NCBI GenBank assembly: GCA_022824585.1
Contig: JAJDZN010000255.1
Span: forward strand, 1-64,000
Length of the DNA: 64,000 bases
Source: Bryobacterales bacterium
Lineage (GTDB): Bacteria; Acidobacteriota; Terriglobia; Bryobacterales; UBA6623
Direction: 5' to 3'
Each line of letters begins with the position of its first letter. The stretch's first letter is position 1. A program made the position numbers and the translations under genes. The notes under the pieces are model-generated. The model was not told the origin of the DNA. It saw nothing but the letters and a program-made list of their open reading frames with translations, and made no database searches. Shown one piece after another: positions 8,263 through 18,143 of this stretch.

Positions 8263-8966
8263 GCTCGGCGCTCGCTCTTGGGCTGGCGCAGGATGTCCTT
8301 CTCTAGGGCATCACCGATGGTGTCCATCACGATCTCTCGCACTTGGCGCTGCTGCTCTTGGATCGTCCCGGTCGCGTCGATGACATGAAAGCCCATCTCC
8401 TCCGCCATCGAGTCGTACTCATGCAGGATGCGCTCCTGGAAGAGCGCGAAGCTCTCCTGGATGTCGGAGCTGAGATTGAGATCCATGCCGGCCTCGTAGT
8501 ACTTGAGGGCGGCGCGCCCGCCCAGGATGCGGTCGAGCGCGACATTGAGGGGCACGCGGAAATAGAACGCCAAGTCTGGCTTGATGGCCATGCGGTAAAG
8601 GTTGCGAACCCACTGGGGACGCACGCCCCGGGCGACGTCGCGGGCGAAGGCCGTGAAGGCATAGCGGTCGGCGCAGACCACGGCACCTGCCTCCAGCATC
8701 GGCAGAATGTGGCGCTCGAGCCGATCTGCAAAGTCGGTCGCGTGGATCAGGCTGAAGGTGGTGGGCGTGAACATCTGCTTGCGCTTGCCCTGGCGTGTGG
8801 TGCCGCGGACGATCGAAGACGAGTTCCACTCGCTGAACGAGACTACGAGGCGCTTCGACCTGAGCCACTGGCTCAGCAGCGAGAGCTGGGTGGACTTGCC
8901 GGAGCCATCAATGCCCTCGACAATGATCAGCTTGCCGGAGTACGAATTGGGACGAAAGCCATCCAT
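8259..8966 (-). CDS. thymidylate kinase-like protein with intact P-loop
   Basis: The 235-aa product has a canonical Walker A (GIDGSGKST, Lys24), the ADRYAFTAFAR motif equivalent to the DRY of thymidylate kinases, and a LID region followed by YYEAGMDL. Thymidylate kinases phosphorylate dTMP to dTDP; the divergence from canonical Tmk (long LID, YYEAGMD motif shared with its neighbour) leaves the true acceptor uncertain. It is the first gene of a minus-strand group: this kinase, its Arg-P-loop paralog (4-nt overlap), then gph 14 bp on. On the minus strand TAGACT lies 15 nt before the ATG at 8966. Confidence 0.82.
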   Translation of the reverse strand: MDGFRPNSYSGKLIIVEGIDGSGKSTQLSLLSQWLRSKRLVVSFSEWNSSSIVRGTTRQGKRKQMFTPTTFSLIHATDFADRLERHILPMLEAGAVVCADRYAFTAFARDVARGVRPQWVRNLYRMAIKPDLAFYFRVPLNVALDRILGGRAALKYYEAGMDLNLSSDIQESFALFQERILHEYDSMAEEMGFHVIDATGTIQEQQRQVREIVMDTIGDALEKDILRQPKSERRA

Positions 8967-9164
8967 CTTCCGTGAGCGTCAAGTCTATCACTGGCGCGCA
9001 AAGCCATGCCAACGTATTCGGGCGGGATCGTGAACAGTCAAGCCGGGTAGCATCAGCGAGGGTCGGCCAGCCAAGACGGGTTCCTGCCCCGTCCGCCCGC
9101 GCAAGATCAGCTCGAGCGCTCGCGCCGCCGAAATCTCCGCCGGACGGCGGCCTCCGCCCCCTGG

Positions 9165-10019
9165 CTACTCCTGCCGATGCCGCTTCAGGTAGCGCGCCAC
9201 GGCTTCGACGGTCTCGAACCAGATCCGATTGTTCGGATCTTGCAGGAAGGGGACAAGTCTCTCGAGCATTTCGATCCGGGTAGTCTGAGGCCCCGAGTGG
9301 CCGATCTCGTGTCCTGCCAGCACCAGCCACTGCCCTGCTTCGCGGGCATTCTCGACGAGGGTCTTGACCTCCGGGAAGTCCTTGCCGTCCATCGACATGC
9401 CGCTGACTTGGGCAGGATCGTGAAAGGTCGGGTCGTTCGGCGTCTCGTCAATCCAGCCGCGGCCGGCGAGGAAGAGTTCGGCGACGAGCGGGACATAGCT
9501 TTGGGCAGCGCGTCCGCGTCCTACGAAGGTCTGCCCGCATGGATAGGCGAACGTGACCGGAGTGACGCCCAGCATCTGTTCGAGGCGCCGATTGCCCTCA
9601 AGGAGCTCCTGGCGCATGCGCTCAAGCGTGTAGTCCTCCAACGCGGCTTCCCGCGACCACTCGAAGTTCCCAGTGCAAGGATGCCGCACCGAGTGGTTGC
9701 CGATCTCGTGGCCCGCCGCTACCAGCCTCTTCCAGCCGGCGAGCTTGGCCTCGACGTGCACCGGCACGACATAGAAGGTCGCCCGCGCGTCCAAGCGGGC
9801 CAGCACCGCCTGCCCAGTGTCGACCTGTGACGCGCGGGCGTCATCGAAGCTCAGGCTGACAGCCGCGCGCTTGCCATCGGGCCACCGGAACGCAGCTTCC
9901 GCTGACTGCGCCCAGCCGGCAACAGGTCCCAACAAGCAAGCCGGGAGCAACAGCAGGATGGCGAAGAGACGCACCGACAGAGTCGCACGCTGACCGCTTC
10001 TGGTTCGATTGCGGATCAC
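9165..10019 (-). CDS. secreted polysaccharide deacetylase (NodB/CE4 domain)
   Basis: The 284-aa product starts at GTG 10019 with a signal peptide: basic RNRTRSGQR, then the hydrophobic LFAILLLLPACLLGPVAGWA, with likely cleavage after AQSAEA. The mature protein has NodB motif 1 (SLSFDDARAS) with its two Asp residues and motif 2 (GNHSVRHP) with metal-binding His residues; later motifs such as LAGHEIGHSG fit the His of motif 5. CE4 enzymes remove N- or O-acetyl groups from peptidoglycan, chitin or exopolysaccharide; the substrate here is unknown. It would act in the periplasm or outside. It is divergent from dapD across a 336-bp region. Confidence 0.87.
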   Translation of the reverse strand: MIRNRTRSGQRATLSVRLFAILLLLPACLLGPVAGWAQSAEAAFRWPDGKRAAVSLSFDDARASQVDTGQAVLARLDARATFYVVPVHVEAKLAGWKRLVAAGHEIGNHSVRHPCTGNFEWSREAALEDYTLERMRQELLEGNRRLEQMLGVTPVTFAYPCGQTFVGRGRAAQSYVPLVAELFLAGRGWIDETPNDPTFHDPAQVSGMSMDGKDFPEVKTLVENAREAGQWLVLAGHEIGHSGPQTTRIEMLERLVPFLQDPNNRIWFETVEAVARYLKRHRQE

Positions 10020-10355
10020 GATGGAACTGGGCGTGTAGCCGAAGCATGCGCTTTGCCCGGCCGCGTCCTGCAGACACTTCGCTCCGAGTGCCGCTATCGT
10101 ACCCGAGTCCGGCCCGCTCGAGAATCATGGCGGCACGGAGACCTGCGGAGATATTCCGAAGCCCGGTCGTCGCGGGGAGAGTGGAGCTGGATCTCGGCTC
10201 GCGCGCGCCGTGGAAGATGCGAACTCTCCAAGTCGATCGTTCAGGCACGGCCTCGCGCCCGGGTCGGCCGGAGCCCGCGGGGAGGGATCTCCGTCCCCTA
10301 GGCTCCGGCGGGTCGGATCGAAGGCTCCGGCCGCAAGCCTTGTACGATTGGATTG
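10020..10355. other. divergent intergenic region with inverted and direct repeats
   Basis: No coding sequence is supported in these 336 bp. A perfect 10-bp inverted repeat, GGCCGGAGCC at 10266-10275 and its complement at 10323-10332, encloses a further GGGGA/TCCCC pair. The GGCTCCGG unit also occurs in direct orientation at 10301 and 10323. A TACGAT box at 10343-10348 lies 7 nt before the dapD ATG. Any regulatory role is inferred. Confidence 0.5.
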
Positions 10356-11198
10356 ATGCTGCAAGCCCGAATCGATGCCATGTACGATCAGAACCGCGAA
10401 TCGTACACGCATCAAGATCTGGAGATATTCTCCGAGTTCAAGGCCGCGCTCAACGACGGCTCGGTGCGAGCCGCCGAGCCGGACGCTTCGGCAACGCCGC
10501 ACGGCTGGCGCGTGAACGCTTGGGTCAAGCGCGGCATCCTCGTGGGATTCCGCATGGGAAAGAGCGTCGACATGTCCGAGCCGGGCAGCCGCTTCAAGTT
10601 CATCGACAAGTCCACCTACCCGCCGCGCGACCTCACTGTGGAAGACAGCGTGCGGCTCGTGCCGGGCGGCTCCAGCCTGCGCGACGGCTGCTATATCGGC
10701 CGGCGCGTGACGTGCATGCCGCCCATGTATGTCAATGTGGGGGCCTACGTCGACGACGGCTCGATGGTGGATTCGCACGCTCTCGTAGGCAGCTGCGCCC
10801 AGATCGGCAAGAACTGCCACCTCAGCGCCGCCGCCCAGATCGGCGGGGTCCTCGAGCCGGTCGGCGCCCTGCCCGTGATCATCGAAGACAACGTGCTGGT
10901 GGGAGGCAACACGGGAGTCTACGAAGGCACGATCGTCAAGCATTCCGCCGTCCTGGGCGCGGGCACGGTGCTGACCCGCTCCACGCCGGTGTACGACATC
11001 GTGCATGGCGTCGTGCACCGCGCCTCGGGCGACGAGCCGCTGGTGATTCCGCCGGGAGCGGTCGTCGTTCCGGGGTCGCGCCCGATCGCCTCGGGCAAGG
11101 GACGCGACATGGGGCTGTCGCTCTACGCCCCGGTTATCGTCAAATACCGCGACGAGCGCACGGATGCGCGGGTGGAATTGGAATCCCTATTGCGCTAG
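10356..11198 (+). CDS. dapD: 2,3,4,5-tetrahydropyridine-2,6-dicarboxylate N-succinyltransferase
   Basis: The 280-aa enzyme transfers succinyl from succinyl-CoA to tetrahydrodipicolinate in the diaminopimelate/lysine pathway, feeding peptidoglycan. The N-terminal helical domain is followed by a left-handed beta-helix of hexapeptide repeats ([45 protein letters not shown]), with the family-typical [14 protein letters not shown]. Length is normal. The ATG at 10356 is preferred over a TTG one codon upstream. No other lysine gene is adjacent. A TACGAT -10-like box at 10343-10348 sits 7 nt before the ATG and no Shine-Dalgarno is visible, which suggests a leaderless or very short-leader mRNA. Confidence 0.96.
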   Translation: MLQARIDAMYDQNRESYTHQDLEIFSEFKAALNDGSVRAAEPDASATPHGWRVNAWVKRGILVGFRMGKSVDMSEPGSRFKFIDKSTYPPRDLTVEDSVRLVPGGSSLRDGCYIGRRVTCMPPMYVNVGAYVDDGSMVDSHALVGSCAQIGKNCHLSAAAQIGGVLEPVGALPVIIEDNVLVGGNTGVYEGTIVKHSAVLGAGTVLTRSTPVYDIVHGVVHRASGDEPLVIPPGAVVVPGSRPIASGKGRDMGLSLYAPVIVKYRDERTDARVELESLLR

Positions 11199-11237
11199 GG
11201 CACCCCTGTCTCCCGCCCTCGCGACGGCTCACGGTTC

Positions 11238-12755
11238 ATGTCTGCTTCCGATCCATCCCAAGCAAGCGTTGCCGGCCTCGCGCGGTCAAAGTCGGAACTC
11301 GCCGAGCTGATCCGCAAGCGGGTCGGCACCCGCCTCTTCGTAAACGTTTCGAACCGCGAGCCGTTCGTGCACAGCTTCGGCCCCGACGGCCAGGTTCGCG
11401 CTCAAGCGGCCGTGGGCGGCCTGACGCTCGCGCTGAACTCGGTGATGCAAGCGGTCGGGGGCGTCTGGGTGGCTCACGGCTCGGGGGATGCCGATCGCGC
11501 GAGCGCTGATCCCGAAGGCCGGCTGCGAGTCCCTCCCGACAACCCTGCCTACGACCTTCAGCGCGTCTGGCTGACCAGCGAAGAAAACGACGGCTATTAC
11601 AACGGCTGCGCCAACCAAGCGATCTGGCCCATCTGCCACCTGGCCTTCACCAAGCCCGTGTTTCGCACCGCCCACTGGGAGGCCTATCGCAAGGTCAACG
11701 CCAAGTTTGCAGCTGCGGTGTCCCGCGTGGTGGGCGATCAGGACGCGATCATCTTCATCCAGGACTATCACTTCGCACTGCTCCCGAGGCTCATCAAGCA
11801 GCGTTGTCCCAACGCAGTTTGCGTGCATTTCTGGCACATCCCCTGGCCTCTGCCCGAAGTGCTCGCGATGTGTCCATGGCACGAGCAGATCCTCGACGGC
11901 GTGCTGGGGAACGATGTCTTCGGCGTCCATGTGCCGGAGTACGCCGAGCGCTTCCTGCGGGCCGCGCGGACGCGCGCAGGCTGCGACATCGCCGACTCGC
12001 GAACCCTGCTCCGGGACGGACGCCCTGTGCGAGTGCAGGCCTTCCCGATCTCGATCGACTTCGACCGAGTCTCCCGGAGGGCTTCCGGCGCGGCGTGTGA
12101 CGAGGCAGTCAGCGAGCTTCGCGAGCGCTATCGCTTGGACGGCAAGTTTGTCGTGCTCGGCCTTGATCGCATCGATTACACCAAGGGCGTGATCGAGCGC
12201 CTGCAGGCGATCGAGCGAATGCTCGCGCTGCACCCGGAGATGCGCGCGAAGACGGCCTACATCCACGCCGGCGCTCCCAGCCGCACCGAGATACCGGCTT
12301 ACCGCGACCTGCACGAGGCGGTCGCCGCGATCGAGAAGCGCATCAACGCAGGCGGCAGCGGCAGGGAGCCCGGCCCGGTCATTTCGATCCAGCGGCAGCT
12401 GGGGGATGACGACGTGCTGGCGCTGTACCGCCTGGCTGACGTGTGCGTGGTGAGTTCGCTGGAAGACGGCATGAATCTGGTTGCCAAGGAGTTCCTGGCC
12501 GCCCGCAACGACGAGCGCGGGCACCTGCTGCTGAGCGAGTTCACGGGCGCGGCCTGGGAGCTGCCGGGAGCAGACTGCTTCAACCCCCTCGCAGTCGACG
12601 ATTTCGCCGAGCGCCTGTTCGCGCTCAGCAGCCGAGCAGACGCTGACGGCGGACAACGCATGAGGCGCCTGCGCGAGCATGTCCGCACCCATAACATCTA
12701 CGGCTGGATCGGCAGCATCCTCCAAGCCGTGCCTGGCCAGCCGGACGCGCAGTGA
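11238..12755 (+). CDS. otsA: alpha,alpha-trehalose-phosphate synthase (GT20)
   Basis: The 505-aa glycosyltransferase is of the GT20 family, which makes trehalose 6-phosphate from a nucleotide-sugar and glucose 6-phosphate. Recognisable elements are SNREPF near the N-terminus, the AVGGLTLAL loop, FIQDYHFALLP, FWHIPWPLPEV, the LDRIDYTKGV phosphate-binding Arg/Lys motif, and the C-terminal SSLEDGMNLVAKEF. Glucosylglycerol-phosphate synthases share this family, but the directly coupled otsB favours trehalose. Its stop overlaps the otsB start (GTGA). The product would be cytosolic and serve osmotic or desiccation stress. Confidence 0.93.
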   Translation: MSASDPSQASVAGLARSKSELAELIRKRVGTRLFVNVSNREPFVHSFGPDGQVRAQAAVGGLTLALNSVMQAVGGVWVAHGSGDADRASADPEGRLRVPPDNPAYDLQRVWLTSEENDGYYNGCANQAIWPICHLAFTKPVFRTAHWEAYRKVNAKFAAAVSRVVGDQDAIIFIQDYHFALLPRLIKQRCPNAVCVHFWHIPWPLPEVLAMCPWHEQILDGVLGNDVFGVHVPEYAERFLRAARTRAGCDIADSRTLLRDGRPVRVQAFPISIDFDRVSRRASGAACDEAVSELRERYRLDGKFVVLGLDRIDYTKGVIERLQAIERMLALHPEMRAKTAYIHAGAPSRTEIPAYRDLHEAVAAIEKRINAGGSGREPGPVISIQRQLGDDDVLALYRLADVCVVSSLEDGMNLVAKEFLAARNDERGHLLLSEFTGAAWELPGADCFNPLAVDDFAERLFALSSRADADGGQRMRRLREHVRTHNIYGWIGSILQAVPGQPDAQ

Positions 12756-13519
12756 TCCACTTGCTCGAGCACTGGACGGCGGTGGCCGGTCGCCTGACCC
12801 AGGCCGAGCGGCTGTTGCTGATGCTGGATTTCGACGGCACGCTCGCACCGATCGTGCCGCGGCCCTCCGATGCGCGCATTCCTGATGCCGCGCTGCCGAC
12901 GCTCCGCAAGCTGCAGGCAAGCCCGCGCGTCACCCTGGCGATCGTGAGCGGGCGCGGCGCGCGCGACGTGCGCGCATTGGCGGGCTTGGCCGACGTTCAC
13001 TACTTCGGCAGCCACGGCCGAGAGCGCATCCGTCCGGGCAGCGCCGAGGTCGAGTCCAGCCCGGCCGGCCTGTCGCAGATCCGCGCATGCTGCCAGCGCC
13101 TCGCGGACGAGTTGGGTCAAATCGAGGGATTCCAGGTCGAGGACAAGGGCACGGCGGCGGCGGCACACTTCCGCAACGTCGATGCACGGCACTGGCAGCG
13201 TGTGGAGCGCGCGGTCCGCCAAGCAGCGGCCATCGGATCCCTCAACGTCAGCCAAGGCAAGCGAGTGTTCGACATTACCCCGAACGATGGCGTCGACAAA
13301 GGGACAGCCGCTCTGGAGCTCTTGGGCGAGGTGGGCGGGCTGCCGATCTACTTCGGCGACGACACTACTGACGAGACCGCTTTCGCCGCCCTGCCGGCTG
13401 AGTCCATAACCGTCTACGTGGGACCGCAAGCGGGGAACTCCGGGGCGCGCTATCGGGTGAGCGGGCCCGAGGAGGTTCGCCGCGCGCTGGCCTTGCTGGC
13501 CGACGCCGTCAGCACGTAG
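12752..13519 (+). CDS. otsB: trehalose-6-phosphate phosphatase
   Basis: The 255-aa HAD-superfamily phosphatase releases trehalose from trehalose 6-phosphate. It shows MLDFDGTLAPIV with the nucleophile Asp, the SGRGARDV motif, GSHGRE, and the late FGDDTTDETAF acidic motif. The start GTG 12752 overlaps the otsA stop by 4 nt, so the two enzymes are translationally coupled and made together. The length is normal for a stand-alone OtsB. No signal peptide is present. Confidence 0.94.
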   Translation: MIHLLEHWTAVAGRLTQAERLLLMLDFDGTLAPIVPRPSDARIPDAALPTLRKLQASPRVTLAIVSGRGARDVRALAGLADVHYFGSHGRERIRPGSAEVESSPAGLSQIRACCQRLADELGQIEGFQVEDKGTAAAAHFRNVDARHWQRVERAVRQAAAIGSLNVSQGKRVFDITPNDGVDKGTAALELLGEVGGLPIYFGDDTTDETAFAALPAESITVYVGPQAGNSGARYRVSGPEEVRRALALLADAVST

Positions 13520-13636
13520 GGCGCTTCCAGCGAGAAATCGCATGCGAACCCGCCGCAGGAGGATTCTTGGTACGATGGGATCGGTCGCCTAGCGTGTACT
13601 GCCGCCACAGTCTATTCCCGCGCTTCGGAGAGGTCG

Positions 13637-14944
13637 GTGAAACGGTCGTCCGCTGAAGGAGCGTTGCGCTGCTCGTTCTGCCGCAAGAGCCACGAGATCG
13701 TCACAAAACTCATCGCCACGCCGGGCGATTACCCCAAATCGTATATCTGCGACGAGTGCGTCGCCATTTGCAGCGCGATCCTGGAGGAGGAGCGCTCAAC
13801 AAAGCCGCCTGAAGAAGGCTTCACGCTGCTCAAGCCGCACGAGATCAAGGACAAGCTCGACGAATACGTCATCGGGCAGCAAGCCGCGAAGAAGCGCCTG
13901 TCGGTCGCCGTCTACAACCACTACAAGCGCATCTTCATGCAACAGAAGCGACCGGCCACGACGGGGGCGGAGCCGGATGTCGAAGTCCAGAAATCGAACA
14001 TCTTGCTGATCGGCCCTACCGGAACCGGCAAGACGCTGCTAGCACAGACGCTCGCCAAGATCCTCGACGTTCCCTTCGCGATCACAGACGCCACGACCCT
14101 GACCGAGGCCGGCTACGTCGGCGAAGATGTAGAGAACATCATCCTCAAGCTGCTGCAAGCAGCCAACGGCGACGTCAGCCGAGCGGAGAAGGGTATCATC
14201 TACATCGACGAGATCGACAAGCTGAGCCGCCGCGACGAGAATCCTTCGATCACCCGCGACGTCTCGGGCGAGGGCGTCCAGCAGGCGCTGCTAAAGATTC
14301 TGGAAGGCAGCGTCGCTAACGTGCCGCCGCAAGGCGGCCGCAAGCACCCGCACCAGGAGTTCACGCCGATCGACACCACGAACATCCTGTTCATCTGCGG
14401 CGGCGCATTCGTCGGCCTCGACCGAATCGTGGCCCGCCGCGTCGACACGCGGGTCGTGGGCTTCCGCAAGGCTGACGCGATCAGCCAAGGCGTGCCCTCG
14501 GAGCCCGGCGATGCCGGCGGCGACGCCGACTTGGGCCTGCTCGGCCAAGTCCAGCCCCACGACCTGATCCGCTTCGGCTTTATCCCCGAATTCATCGGGC
14601 GCCTTCCCGTCAGCGCCACTTTGAGCGGACTGGACGAGCAGACGCTGGTGCAGATCCTGACCGCCCCGCGCAATTCGCTCGTCAAGCAGTACCAGAAGCT
14701 CTTCGAGTACGAAAACATCGAGCTGGTGCTGGACCCGGCCGCGATGCAGGCGATCGCCAAGCTGGCCGTGGAAAGGGACTTGGGAGCGCGCGGCCTGCGC
14801 ATGATCATGGAAGATCTGATGCTTGAGCTGATGTACTACCTGCCCTCGCAACCGAAGCGGGTGAAGCGGTTCGTGGTCACCGAGCAGATGGTGCTCGAAG
14901 ACCAGAAGAAGTTCCGCGCCCGCCTGCTGGACAAAGCAGGCTAG
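13637..14944 (+). CDS. clpX: ATP-dependent Clp protease ATP-binding subunit ClpX
   Basis: The 435-aa AAA+ unfoldase recognises tagged proteins and feeds them to ClpP. It begins with the zinc-binding domain (CSFCRKSH and CDECVAIC), then Walker A GPTGTGKT, the pore-loop region [12 protein letters not shown], Walker B IYIDEIDK, the RKH loop ([10 protein letters not shown]) and the [12 protein letters not shown] sensor region. The start is GTG 13637, preceded by the purine-rich GGAGAGG. clpP is normally next to clpX but is not in the window; otsAB takes its place upstream. lon, engB and rho follow on the same strand. Confidence 0.97.
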   Translation: MKRSSAEGALRCSFCRKSHEIVTKLIATPGDYPKSYICDECVAICSAILEEERSTKPPEEGFTLLKPHEIKDKLDEYVIGQQAAKKRLSVAVYNHYKRIFMQQKRPATTGAEPDVEVQKSNILLIGPTGTGKTLLAQTLAKILDVPFAITDATTLTEAGYVGEDVENIILKLLQAANGDVSRAEKGIIYIDEIDKLSRRDENPSITRDVSGEGVQQALLKILEGSVANVPPQGGRKHPHQEFTPIDTTNILFICGGAFVGLDRIVARRVDTRVVGFRKADAISQGVPSEPGDAGGDADLGLLGQVQPHDLIRFGFIPEFIGRLPVSATLSGLDEQTLVQILTAPRNSLVKQYQKLFEYENIELVLDPAAMQAIAKLAVERDLGARGLRMIMEDLMLELMYYLPSQPKRVKRFVVTEQMVLEDQKKFRARLLDKAG

Positions 14945-15052
14945 CAGCCCGGGCGGGCGTCCGACTGCGGCAGCTTCGCAGGGATCGCCGCCGCAACGCC
15001 ATTCTCCACCGGCGCCGGCGCCCGTGACTGGCCGCGTGTCGGAATCGCAGCA

Positions 15053-15058
15053 TAAAAT
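15053..15058 (+). promoter_or_regulatory. -10-like box immediately before lon
   Basis: TAAAAT lies in a GC-rich 120-bp spacer, exactly 6 nt before the lon ATG at 15065. A transcript initiated at the usual distance would begin at or next to the start codon. No -35 match is visible at 16-18 nt. Confidence 0.4.
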
Positions 15059-15064
15059 AGAGAC

Positions 15065-17479
15065 ATGCCTAGTGCGATCGCTGCCAAGACCAGCGCCCGG
15101 ATGCCGATGATGCCGATCCGGGACGTGGTGATTTTTCCGCACATGATGTCTCCGTTCGTCGTCGGGAGAGCTGCCAGCGTGAAGGCGCTGGAGGCTTCGC
15201 TGGCCCACGACAAGAAGATTTTCCTGGCAACGCAGCACGACGCGTCGGACAACGACCCCACCCCCGCCGACGTTTACGCGGTCGGCACGGTCGTTAGCAT
15301 CGTCCAAAGCCTGAAGCTGCCTGATGGCAACATCAAGGTGCTGGTCGAGGGCCTCGAGCGCGCCACGCTGCGCAGCGTGCGCATCGAGGACGGGTTCATG
15401 CAGGCGCTGGTCGAAACGGCGCGCTTCCCCGAAATCAGCGATCCAGACCTCGAAAGCCTCGTCTCACGCGTCACGGCGTCGTTCGAGCAGTACGTCAAGC
15501 AGAGCCAGAGCCTGAACTACGAAACGATGATCGCGGCGGTTCGCGTCGACGATCCGGGCAAGCTCTCTGACACGATCGGCGCCAACCTCCCGCTGTCCGT
15601 TTCCCAGAAGCAAGACCTGCTCGAGATCTTCGATCCGCTCGAGCGGCTGGGGCGCATCGGCGAACTGCTCGACATCGAACTCGAAAAACTAGCCGTGGAT
15701 CGCACGGTGCAAGGCCGCGTCAAGAGACAGATGGAGAAGGCGCAGAAAGAGTACTACCTCAACGAGAAGATCAAGGCCATCCAGAAAGAGCTCGGCCGTG
15801 GCGAACGAAGCGAGTTCGACGAGTACCGCCGCCGTATCGACGAGTCCGGCATGAGCGCGGACGCCCGCAAGAAGGCGCTCGCAGAGGTTCAGAAGCTCGA
15901 GAACATGCCGCCAATGTCTGCCGAGGGCACGGTCTCGCACAACTACATCGACTGGCTGCTATCGGTGCCTTGGAAGGCCAAGAGCCGCGAGATCCGCGAC
16001 CTTTCCAATGCCGAGAAGGTGCTCAACGCGGATCACTACAGCCTCGAGAAGGTCAAGGAGCGCATCCTTGAGTTTCTCGCCGTGCGCCGCCTGGTCAGCC
16101 GCCCGCAGGGATCCATCCTGTGCTTCGTGGGGCCTCCGGGAGTGGGCAAGACCTCGCTGGGCAAGTCGATCGCCAGGGCCACGGGCCGCAAGTTCGTCCG
16201 CCTGTCGCTGGGCGGCGTGCGCGACGAGGCGGAGATCCGGGGGCACCGGCGCACGTACATCGGCGCTCTTCCGGGGCAGATCATCCAGATGATGAAAAAG
16301 GCCGGCACGCGAAACCCGGTCGTGATGCTGGACGAGGTCGACAAGATGTCCGCCGACTTCCGGGGAGACCCGTCCGCGGCGCTGATGGAAGTGTTGGACC
16401 CGGAACAGAACTCCGCCTTCCAGGACCACTACCTCGACGTGGAGTTCGATCTCAGCCAGGTCTTCTTCATCGCCACGGCGAACGTGCTGCACACGCTCCC
16501 GGCACCGCTGCTGGACCGCATGGAAGTGATCCGCATCAGCGGCTACACCGAGGACGAGAAGACTGAGATCGCGAAGCGCCACCTGATCGGCAAGCAGATC
16601 AAGAACGTGGGCCTGAAGCAGGGCAAGGACATCGACTTCCGCGAGGACGGCATCCGCCTGATCATCGAGCAGTACACCCGCGAAGCGGGGGTGAGAAACC
16701 TGGAGCGCGAGATCGGCAATATCTGCCGCAAGGTTGCCCTCGAGGTCGTGCGCGGCAAGAAGCCCAGGCGCGCCAAGAAGGCGATCGTCAACGCCAAGTC
16801 GGTCAAGCAGTTCCTCAAGGTGCCCAAGTATCGCGAGCCCGGCACCGAGCTCAAGCACGAGATCGGCACCGCCATAGGCTTGGCTTGGACCGAACTGGGC
16901 GGCACGCTGCTGCACGTGGAGACGACGCTGATGGACGGGCAGGGCAAGCTGACCCTGACCGGCAAGCTGGGCGACGTCATGCAGGAGTCCGCCCGCGCCG
17001 CGATGAGCTACATCCGCTCGCGTTCCGGCGCCTTCGGCCTGCCCAAGGGCTTTTACCAGAACCTCGACATTCACGTCCACGTGCCCGAAGGCGCGATACC
17101 CAAGGACGGCCCGTCGGCCGGCATCACGCTGACCGCCGCGATCGCAAGCGCCCTCACCAAGGTCCAGGTGCGCGGTGATGTCGCCATGACTGGCGAGGTC
17201 ACGTTGCGCGGCAAGGTGCTCGCCATCGGCGGACTGAAGGAAAAGCTTCTGGCGGCCAGCCGTCACGGCATCAAGGAGGTCCTGCTGCCGAAGGAAAACG
17301 AGAAGGATCTGCCTGACGTGCCCGAGAACATCCGCGAGAACCTCACTTTGCGCTTCGTGGAGACGATGGATGACGTGCTGGATCTGGCTTTCGTCGAGCC
17401 GATCGCGGGATTGTCCAAGCATCCGTTCACCGCAGGCGGCGTGCAGGTGATCCAACACGGCGACCGTCCGGCGGTCTAA
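15065..17479 (+). CDS. lon: ATP-dependent Lon protease
   Basis: The 804-aa protein is a full-length LonA. It has an N-terminal substrate-binding domain ([16 protein letters not shown] onwards), a coiled segment around residues 220-290, an AAA+ module with Walker [14 protein letters not shown] and Walker [10 protein letters not shown], and the C-terminal protease domain with Ser684 in PKDGPSAG and Lys727 in IGGLKEKLL as the catalytic dyad. It degrades misfolded and regulatory proteins in the cytosol. No Shine-Dalgarno is evident before ATG 15065, and a TAAAAT box lies 6 nt upstream. engB begins 21 bp after the stop. Confidence 0.98.
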   Translation: MPSAIAAKTSARMPMMPIRDVVIFPHMMSPFVVGRAASVKALEASLAHDKKIFLATQHDASDNDPTPADVYAVGTVVSIVQSLKLPDGNIKVLVEGLERATLRSVRIEDGFMQALVETARFPEISDPDLESLVSRVTASFEQYVKQSQSLNYETMIAAVRVDDPGKLSDTIGANLPLSVSQKQDLLEIFDPLERLGRIGELLDIELEKLAVDRTVQGRVKRQMEKAQKEYYLNEKIKAIQKELGRGERSEFDEYRRRIDESGMSADARKKALAEVQKLENMPPMSAEGTVSHNYIDWLLSVPWKAKSREIRDLSNAEKVLNADHYSLEKVKERILEFLAVRRLVSRPQGSILCFVGPPGVGKTSLGKSIARATGRKFVRLSLGGVRDEAEIRGHRRTYIGALPGQIIQMMKKAGTRNPVVMLDEVDKMSADFRGDPSAALMEVLDPEQNSAFQDHYLDVEFDLSQVFFIATANVLHTLPAPLLDRMEVIRISGYTEDEKTEIAKRHLIGKQIKNVGLKQGKDIDFREDGIRLIIEQYTREAGVRNLEREIGNICRKVALEVVRGKKPRRAKKAIVNAKSVKQFLKVPKYREPGTELKHEIGTAIGLAWTELGGTLLHVETTLMDGQGKLTLTGKLGDVMQESARAAMSYIRSRSGAFGLPKGFYQNLDIHVHVPEGAIPKDGPSAGITLTAAIASALTKVQVRGDVAMTGEVTLRGKVLAIGGLKEKLLAASRHGIKEVLLPKENEKDLPDVPENIRENLTLRFVETMDDVLDLAFVEPIAGLSKHPFTAGGVQVIQHGDRPAV

Positions 17480-17500
17480 CCGGCCGCCCGGCGGCGCACC

Positions 17501-18094
17501 ATGGCGGTCGAGTTTGTCCTCAGCGCGAACAGCGCCGAGCAATTCCCGCGCGACCGGCTTCCCGAGATCGCCTTCGTCGGACGCAGCAACGTGGGCAAGT
17601 CGAGCCTGCTGAACGCCCTGCTGCAGCGCAGCCGCAAGCGCAAGGGCGGCACCGAACGCAAGCAGCTGGCGAAGACGAGCCAGACGCCGGGAAAGACGCG
17701 AGCGATCAACTTCTTTCGCATCGACCGCAGGCTCTACTTCGTCGACCTGCCGGGCTACGGCTTCGCGAAGGCGTCGCATGCCGAGCGAGAACACTGGAAG
17801 CGGCTGGCCGAGTCGTACCTGGCCCGGCGGGAACAGCTCAAGCTCGTCGTTGCGTTAGTCGACATCCGCCACGGCCCGACCGCACTTGACCGGCAGCTGG
17901 CAGACTGGCTGGATGCCAACGAACAACCGTTCTGCGTGGCGGCCACCAAATCGGATAAGCTAAAACGAGCAGCGCGACTGCGCTCGATCCGCTCCATCGA
18001 GGAGAGCTTCGCCCCCCCGGTACCGTTCTCGGCTATTTCGGGGGAAGGCGTGCAGCAACTTTGGCGAGCCATCGATTCGGCTCTTGCCACATAG
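17501..18094 (+). CDS. engB: ribosome-biogenesis GTP-binding protein EngB/YsxC
   Basis: The 197-aa GTPase acts in assembly of the large ribosomal subunit. G1 is GRSNVGKSS, the switch I/G2 region is [16 protein letters not shown]3 is DLPGYGFAK and G4 is ATKSDK. The size and the KTSxTPGKT motif are diagnostic. The order lon-engB is found in several phyla. The product is cytosolic. The stop at 18094 is followed within 50 bp by rho. Confidence 0.95.
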   Translation: MAVEFVLSANSAEQFPRDRLPEIAFVGRSNVGKSSLLNALLQRSRKRKGGTERKQLAKTSQTPGKTRAINFFRIDRRLYFVDLPGYGFAKASHAEREHWKRLAESYLARREQLKLVVALVDIRHGPTALDRQLADWLDANEQPFCVAATKSDKLKRAARLRSIRSIEESFAPPVPFSAISGEGVQQLWRAIDSALAT

Positions 18095-18143
18095 TCCCGG
18101 CTGGCGTCCTCTACTGGGCTGCGCGGAATACACGAGATCAACC

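Noticed and set aside
15959-17794. 611-codon minus-strand open frame over lon and engB
   Set aside because: It is fully antisense to well-defined lon and engB coding and has shadow-type composition (Asp, Val, Leu, Ala, His and Arg rich).
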